A stretch of 37,605 nucleotides of DNA from Nevskia soli (GTDB lineage: Bacteria > Pseudomonadota > Gammaproteobacteria > Nevskiales > Nevskiaceae): NCBI GenBank assembly GCA_026224805.1, contig JAMFRN010000045.1:1-37605 (forward strand). The letters are read 5' to 3'. The notes below the pieces were generated by a model. That model worked only from the letters and a program-made list of their open reading frames with translations, was not told where the DNA came from and ran no database searches. The position numbers and the translations under genes were made by a program. Of this stretch, positions 33,366-37,605 are shown in pieces. How positions within the stretch are numbered: position 1 is the stretch's first letter; each line of letters starts with the position of its first letter.

Positions 33366-35571
33366 CCGCAAGGTCGGGCCCCGGCGTGTTCCGATAATCG
33401 CGCTATTGCTGTGGCTGTGCAGCTGCCCCGTATTTGCCGACGAAGCGGGTGTCGAGCCGCAAACCCGGACCGACGCGATCAAGCAGGAAGCCCTGCAACT
33501 TGGGGCGAAGGCACTTGGCTTGGAAAGCCGGATCCTGGACCGCTCCGGCCCCGGGACGACGATTTATCTGAGCGCCGGTAATTCCGGTGCCTCCATCGTC
33601 GGCGTGAACCTGGTAATCGATGGCTCTCCGCCGGTCCGCCACCTGTTCGATCCCGATGAAACGCAGGCTCTGCTCCGGGACGGCATGTACCGCCTGGCGC
33701 GAATGGGCCTGAAGGCCGGTGCTCATCAAGTCCATGCCGAAGTTCTTCTGCAATACGCCGGCGACACCGAGCCGCGGACCTTGTCCCTGGACGATAGCTG
33801 CGAGATTCCCGATGCGGGCTCCGAGCTGGTGCTGGTGCCGGAGGGCAAGAACTGGCTTGCATCACCGGCCTTGAAGCTGCATCAACAGTCGGCGGCATCG
33901 GGCGATGTTTCCTCCGCATGGGACTTGCAGCGCCTGTGGAGTGCGGTGAATGGCCCCGCGGTGCGGGACGGAACCTACCGCCCAGGCAGCGATGACGACC
34001 CACGCATCGGCAATGCCCGATTTTTTGCAGAAACCCGGGATTATTTCAAGGCGATCGTCCTGCTGATGCAGATCTCCGCCCAGGCACACGATCTTGCGCT
34101 GCCGCCCGAGTATTACCAGGTGCTGACCAGTGCCTTGATCGACTACGGCACGCTGAGCTGGGCACAGGACACCTACCGGGAAGCCCTGGGGGCCGGCATC
34201 GATGCTGCCGCCGCCGCGGCCTTGCGCATCCGCATCGCCGAGGTCTATTACCAGCGCAACGACTATGCGCATGCACAGCAGGCCTTGGGCGATTCGCCGA
34301 GCCGCCGCGACAAGAAGCAACTGACCGGGTGGCAGGACGTCAAAGCCAGGATACTGATGGCGCAAGGCCGCTTCGACGAGGCCAATGGCCTGCTGAAGGC
34401 GACAGCGATCGGCGCCGACTTCGAATCCTATGTGCGCTACTACAACCTCGGCATCTCCCTGATCACGGATGGGCTGGTGCCGCAGGGGGGCACCGTGCTC
34501 GACCGCGTTGGCACCATCGTCAGCACCGATCGCGACATGCTGGCCTTGAGCGATAGCGCCAACTTGGTCCTCGGCTCATACCTGCTGCAACATGGGCAGG
34601 GCGCGACGGCGATTCCCATCCTGGAGCGGATACAGATCCGCGGCCGTTACTCCGATCGCGCCCTGCTCAACCTGGGGTGGGCCTGGCTGGCGCCGGCGGG
34701 TCAGAAGCAGACGCGCGTGATGCTGGGTGACGAACGCATGGTGGGGCCCCCACCTGAGACGGTCGGCGCCCTGCATGGTCCCTTCGACGACCAGAACCTG
34801 TATCAACGCTATCACCTGCGTCCGTTCATCCGCGCCAGGCTTGATGGCGACAAGGGCGCCAAGACCAAACAGGCGCTCGCCATATGGTCAGAGCTGATCG
34901 GAAGGGATGCATCCAGTGAGCCGGTGCAGGAAGGCTTTTTGGCCGCCGCCCTGGCGCTCGACAATCTCGGTGCTCACCAGGAAGCAACCGAGCTGTACGT
35001 CCGTGCCGCCGCGGCGCTCGAATCCACCAGCCGCTCCCTGGACGATTCCGCAGCCTACGTGCGCGGCGAACAGTGGGTGGGCGATGTACTTTCAGCCGGA
35101 AAGGAGAGCACCCGCTTCGATCACGTCCTGCGCAACCTGCCGAAGCCTGTTGTAGCGATGCAGCTGGATAATTTCATTGCCGGCTGGAGCTTTCAAAGTG
35201 GATTGCAGCGCTACCGGGACCTGGACGCTCTGGCGGTCAACCTGAAGAATTACGACGCCGGCCTGACCAGATATGCCGATGCACGCAACAGCCCGACGCT
35301 CGATGATTCGAAGCCGGCGCCGGTGGCCGGCTCCGACCAGGACACAGCCCGGACCGTGGATTCCGACTCTGAAGAATTACTCGCCACGCGTTCCAGCGTC
35401 GTCGATTTGCGCAGCAGGATCGACAGCTCCAAGAGTCAGGAGGTGGTGGCGCTACGGCAGCAACTGCTCGACGATCTAAGCGGCAAGCAGCAACTGCTGG
35501 CCAAGCTGCTGGGTGGCGCGCAGCTTGAGGTAGCGAGGGCTTACGACGGCGCTATGCAGAGAAGCGACTGA
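33355..35571 (+). CDS. Large exported TPR-like protein, function unknown
   Basis: A 738-residue protein with a cleavable signal peptide (about 10-29, LLLWLCSCPVFADE). The N-terminal 170 residues look beta-rich; the middle (about 220-560) holds degenerate TPR helices (YYQRNDYAHAQQAL, ILMAQGRFDEANGLL, AALALDNLGAHQEATELYVRAA). The last 70 residues are charged and probably coiled coil. Its start lies inside the M23 gene, so the two are translationally coupled and likely work together in the periplasm. I do not recognise a named family. Confidence 0.85.
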   Translation: MNPSRKVGPRRVPIIALLLWLCSCPVFADEAGVEPQTRTDAIKQEALQLGAKALGLESRILDRSGPGTTIYLSAGNSGASIVGVNLVIDGSPPVRHLFDPDETQALLRDGMYRLARMGLKAGAHQVHAEVLLQYAGDTEPRTLSLDDSCEIPDAGSELVLVPEGKNWLASPALKLHQQSAASGDVSSAWDLQRLWSAVNGPAVRDGTYRPGSDDDPRIGNARFFAETRDYFKAIVLLMQISAQAHDLALPPEYYQVLTSALIDYGTLSWAQDTYREALGAGIDAAAAAALRIRIAEVYYQRNDYAHAQQALGDSPSRRDKKQLTGWQDVKARILMAQGRFDEANGLLKATAIGADFESYVRYYNLGISLITDGLVPQGGTVLDRVGTIVSTDRDMLALSDSANLVLGSYLLQHGQGATAIPILERIQIRGRYSDRALLNLGWAWLAPAGQKQTRVMLGDERMVGPPPETVGALHGPFDDQNLYQRYHLRPFIRARLDGDKGAKTKQALAIWSELIGRDASSEPVQEGFLAAALALDNLGAHQEATELYVRAAAALESTSRSLDDSAAYVRGEQWVGDVLSAGKESTRFDHVLRNLPKPVVAMQLDNFIAGWSFQSGLQRYRDLDALAVNLKNYDAGLTRYADARNSPTLDDSKPAPVAGSDQDTARTVDSDSEELLATRSSVVDLRSRIDSSKSQEVVALRQQLLDDLSGKQQLLAKLLGGAQLEVARAYDGAMQRSD

Positions 35572-35575
35572 ACCC

Positions 35576-35606
35576 CGGGCTTGAGATTCAGGCAGATCAA
35601 AGCCCG
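35576..35606 (+). terminator. Inverted repeat after the TonB operon, possible terminator
   Basis: CGGGCTTGA (35576-35584) pairs with TCAAAGCCCG (35597-35606) with one bulged base and a 12-base loop. It starts five bases after the last stop of the operon. There is no T-run, so its strength is doubtful; the rest of the gap to 35650 shows nothing else. Confidence 0.35.
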
Positions 35607-35649
35607 AATCCCACTTCGCTGCAACTGTTACGAAATGCGTCCAGTGGTC

Positions 35650-35853
35650 TCAGGCGGCCTTGGCGAAATGCGGCTGAAGAGCCGTTGCTTCGCGGGTTTT
35701 TGCGCTCGGCAGCATCTGCACGGTAACGGAAGCCTTGTGCCTCAGCCTGGCATCGACCAATGAATCCCAGACGATAAAGCCAGCCAGGGCAGCGAGGGAC
35801 AGTCCGGCACTACCCAGAACAACCACTTCAAACAAGCTCAGCAGAGAATCCAT
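35650..35853 (-). CDS. Small membrane protein, function unknown
   Basis: A 67-residue protein from the ATG at 35853, with GGAG seven bases upstream. One hydrophobic helix (about 4-30, LSLFEVVVLGSAGLSLAALAGFIVW) is followed by a basic, Ala- and Thr-containing tail. The frame is open further upstream, but the ribosome-binding site favours this start. A plausible promoter with an inverted repeat precedes it. No family recognised; conservation would be needed to prove it is expressed. Confidence 0.6.
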   Translation of the reverse strand: MDSLLSLFEVVVLGSAGLSLAALAGFIVWDSLVDARLRHKASVTVQMLPSAKTREATALQPHFAKAA

Positions 35854-35883
35854 GGCAATGCTCCAGAATTTCGTTCTGAGGCA

Positions 35884-35915
35884 TTTATAGGCCAATTGCT
35901 GCGCCGCAACAATTG
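35884..35915 (-). promoter_or_regulatory. Promoter with overlapping palindrome upstream of the small membrane protein
   Basis: On the minus strand TTGTTG (35912-35907) and TATAAA (35889-35884) are spaced by 17 bp. A 23-bp inverted repeat (35893-35915; arms CAATTGCTGCG and CGCAACAATTG, one mismatch, one central base) covers the -35 and spacer, suggesting a repressor site. It is unlike the six regulon boxes. Confidence 0.5.
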
Positions 35916-36022
35916 AGATTTAGAGTCTAGATGAATTAGGAAAACTAAACCATTTCAGTGAACTCCTGGGTTGCACCAGCGATCTCGCCGCTGCAAATCC
36001 GCTTCCGCCGTGCTTCGCGACT

Positions 36023-37087
36023 TCAAGGTTGCGGCAGCCACACATCCGGCGGGCGGTAGGCCGGGATGCCGGGGCCGCCGCAGGCTTCAGGCCGCGTGCG
36101 GTATTGCGGGCACATGGCGGTGAAGTAGGACGGCATGCCGTCGACCCAGCGGTCCGAGTGCAGGCCGGACCAGAGACTAGGCATGCTGAAGCTGAGGAAG
36201 AAGAACAGGTGCAGCGCGCCGGCCAGGGCCAGGTAGCGGACCCCGGTATTGCGCGCGCCCTGCTCGACGAAGCTGCGGCCGTCCTCGCCACGGAAGTGCA
36301 GCACGCTGGCGAAAGACAGGGTCTGCACCGCGCCGAACAGGAATTCCGGCAGGGGGAGCTGGTAGGGCGTGCCCGCGAACAGGGACACCGCGCGCCAGCC
36401 CCCGGGGATGGCATACCAGCCGATGCGGATCGCGCCCTCTTCCACCATCATGTCGAGTGCCAGCGTGAACAGGAACGCATACCACAGCAGCGCCGCCTGA
36501 CTGATGGCGGGCAAGCGCTTGCGCAAGGCATGCATGAAGGTGCTGATCAGTTGCATGCAGGCGAACATCCAGAAGATGTAGCCGTAGAAGGTAACGAAGG
36601 GTTCAAGCATGTTTTCCGGATGCTGCGCCATCCAGCCCGGCATTTCGGCGGCCCAGGACCCCATGTTCCAGAGGTGGGCGTTGTAGGCCATCCAGGTTTG
36701 CGGGTAGGCGAACAGCAGATCCTGGAACCACACCGTCGGCAATGCCAGGCAAAGCAGGCCCTCGGTGGTGAACGTACCGCTGCGCAGGCGCGGCCGCAGT
36801 GTGTAGTGCCACAGACAGTACAGTGCCGCCAGCAGGCCGCCGATCTGCAGCATCAGCAGAACCCAGTACTGCCATTGCGGCAGCGGATCGGGCCCCGGAT
36901 CGACCGGACGGAAATGCGCCGACGCCGCCCAGCGGATCCAGCACCAGGCGGCCACGGCGAGAAAGCCTGCGCCGATCCAGGCGAAGGCGCCGGCCAGGCC
37001 GGAAGGGGGCTTCGCCGGCGCGCCGAATGGATGCGGTGTGGTGGTGTTCATGCGGGTCGGCGCGTTGTCTGGCTTCGCGGGGGTCAT
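36023..37087 (-). CDS. AveC-like polytopic membrane protein
   Basis: A 354-residue membrane protein with about seven or eight hydrophobic segments, near 30-50, 75-95, 108-125, 165-185, 195-215, 250-270 and 285-305. The WNMGSWAAEMPGWMAQHP region and overall layout recall the AveC family, named for the Streptomyces avermectin spirocyclase/dehydratase-like protein and also found in Proteobacteria and mycobacteria; I make this match from memory and with caution. The ATG at 37087 overlaps the receptor stop as ATGA, so the two are translationally coupled. It may modify or move the compound imported by the receptor (inference). An ATG at 37051 is an alternative start. Confidence 0.72.
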   Translation of the reverse strand: MTPAKPDNAPTRMNTTTPHPFGAPAKPPSGLAGAFAWIGAGFLAVAAWCWIRWAASAHFRPVDPGPDPLPQWQYWVLLMLQIGGLLAALYCLWHYTLRPRLRSGTFTTEGLLCLALPTVWFQDLLFAYPQTWMAYNAHLWNMGSWAAEMPGWMAQHPENMLEPFVTFYGYIFWMFACMQLISTFMHALRKRLPAISQAALLWYAFLFTLALDMMVEEGAIRIGWYAIPGGWRAVSLFAGTPYQLPLPEFLFGAVQTLSFASVLHFRGEDGRSFVEQGARNTGVRYLALAGALHLFFFLSFSMPSLWSGLHSDRWVDGMPSYFTAMCPQYRTRPEACGGPGIPAYRPPDVWLPQP

Positions 37088-37605
37088 TTGTATGCGTAGG
37101 AAAGGCGCAAGCCATAGGTGCGCGGCATGCCGGTGAAGCGCGCCACGGTATCGCCGGTATTGATGGTGCCGACGGTGTAGAACTCGTTGAGCACGTTGCG
37201 GCCGAACAGGGTCAGGGTCCAGCCTTCTTCCGAGGCGTAGTCCAGGTGCAGATTAAGCGTGCGGTAGCCGGGGATGGCGAACAGCGGATCCTGAGTGAGC
37301 ACGGCGTTGGTGGCGCTGCGATAGCTGTAGTCGCCGCCGATGCCGATCGTGCGCGAGTCCCCGGCCGGCATGGTGTAGTTCACCACCAGGGTGGTGGACA
37401 CCCGCGGCGCGAAGTTGAACGGCTTGCCAGTCAGGTCCTGCGGCTTGCCGCGGCTGTCCAGCCCGGTGAAGTCGCCGATCACGGTGCGCAGGTAGGTGCC
37501 ACTCAGTGCGACATAGAGGCCTTCCACCGGGCTGGTCTGCACCTCGGCTTCAACGCCCTGAACCTGCGATGTCGGTGCATTGACCAGTACCGGCAGCGGC
37601 CCGAA
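37084..37605 (-). CDS. TonB-dependent outer-membrane receptor, C-terminal part (5' end outside window)
   Basis: About 173 C-terminal residues of a TonB-dependent receptor beta barrel, open to the right edge. Repeating amphipathic strands are visible: YVALSGTYLRTVIGDFTG, PRVSTTLVVNYTM, IGIGGDYSYRS, GYRTLNLHLDYASEEGWTLTLFGRNVLNEFYTVG and the final TYGLRLSYAYK; LFGRNVLNEFY is a typical receptor motif. The plug and TonB box lie outside. It would import a substrate across the outer membrane, powered by a TonB system such as that at 27099-31404. It is cotranscribed with the AveC-like gene. The sphingomonad/gammaproteobacterial style of barrel suggests a hydrophobic organic substrate more than a siderophore, but this is only inference. 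Confidence 0.92.
   Translation of the reverse strand, partial: FGPLPVLVNAPTSQVQGVEAEVQTSPVEGLYVALSGTYLRTVIGDFTGLDSRGKPQDLTGKPFNFAPRVSTTLVVNYTMPAGDSRTIGIGGDYSYRSATNAVLTQDPLFAIPGYRTLNLHLDYASEEGWTLTLFGRNVLNEFYTVGTINTGDTVARFTGMPRTYGLRLSYAYK

Overview
The window is GC-rich, densely packed catabolic DNA, most likely from a gammaproteobacterium; a Nevskiales/Solimonas-like or related hydrocarbon- or terpenoid-degrading lineage would fit. This rests on the high GC, the four-base ATGA gene overlaps, the TonB-dependent receptor, and a TonB energiser of the DUF3450/TtpC/ExbB/ExbD/TonB/TPR type known from Gammaproteobacteria. No rRNA, tRNA, CRISPR array, transposase or phage gene was seen. The taxonomy is inference.

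Layout. (1) 1-4367, minus strand: an operon of a thiolase and two tandem FadB/FadJ-type multifunctional beta-oxidation proteins, the second cut by the window edge. (2) 4495-6342, minus strand: a TetR regulator, then a three-histidine-box desaturase/hydroxylase followed by a rubredoxin. (3) 6580-21697, plus strand: one apparent 15-gene operon. It holds a Rieske oxygenase alpha/beta pair, a crotonase, an SDR, an HSL-type esterase, an HMG-CoA-synthase-like/OB-fold fusion, a limonene-epoxide-hydrolase-like protein, an SCP-x-type thiolase, two more crotonases and a 3-hydroxyacyl-CoA dehydrogenase. It ends with a hydratase, a CoA-ester lyase, an acyl-CoA dehydrogenase and a CaiB/BaiF protein; together these match the route methylsuccinyl-CoA -> mesaconyl-C1-CoA -> mesaconyl-C4-CoA -> citramalyl-CoA -> pyruvate + acetyl-CoA. 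(4) 21789-25812, plus: a second SCP-x-type thiolase and a 908-residue MalT/AlkS-like LuxR regulator. (5) 25968-26795, plus: a tyrosine phosphatase. (6) 27099-35571, plus: a TonB energising system with two ExbB-type and two ExbD proteins, TonB, TPR proteins and an M23 peptidase. (7) 35650-37605, minus: a small membrane protein, an AveC-like membrane protein, and the C-terminus of a TonB-dependent receptor.

The main discovery is a shared operator, the 16-bp inverted repeat TCGTCG-N4-CGACGA. It occurs five times perfectly and once with one mismatch, and every copy lies in an intergenic region just upstream of a transcription unit: the beta-oxidation operon, the hydroxylase/rubredoxin pair, the Rieske operon, the thiolase/LuxR pair, the phosphatase and the TonB system. 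In each case a -10-like hexamer lies 22-23 bp downstream, so the box is centred at about -42.5, the classic position for a LuxR-type activator that overlaps -35. The resident LuxR/MalT protein is the best candidate to bind it, although the TetR protein cannot be excluded.

Together the genes look like one regulon for uptake and complete oxidation of a bulky, hydrophobic, probably methyl-branched cyclic compound: import through the receptor and its own TonB motor, ester cleavage, two kinds of oxygenase, CoA-dependent ring and chain breakdown, and a dedicated exit for a methyl-branched C5 unit. The substrate cannot be named from the sequence.
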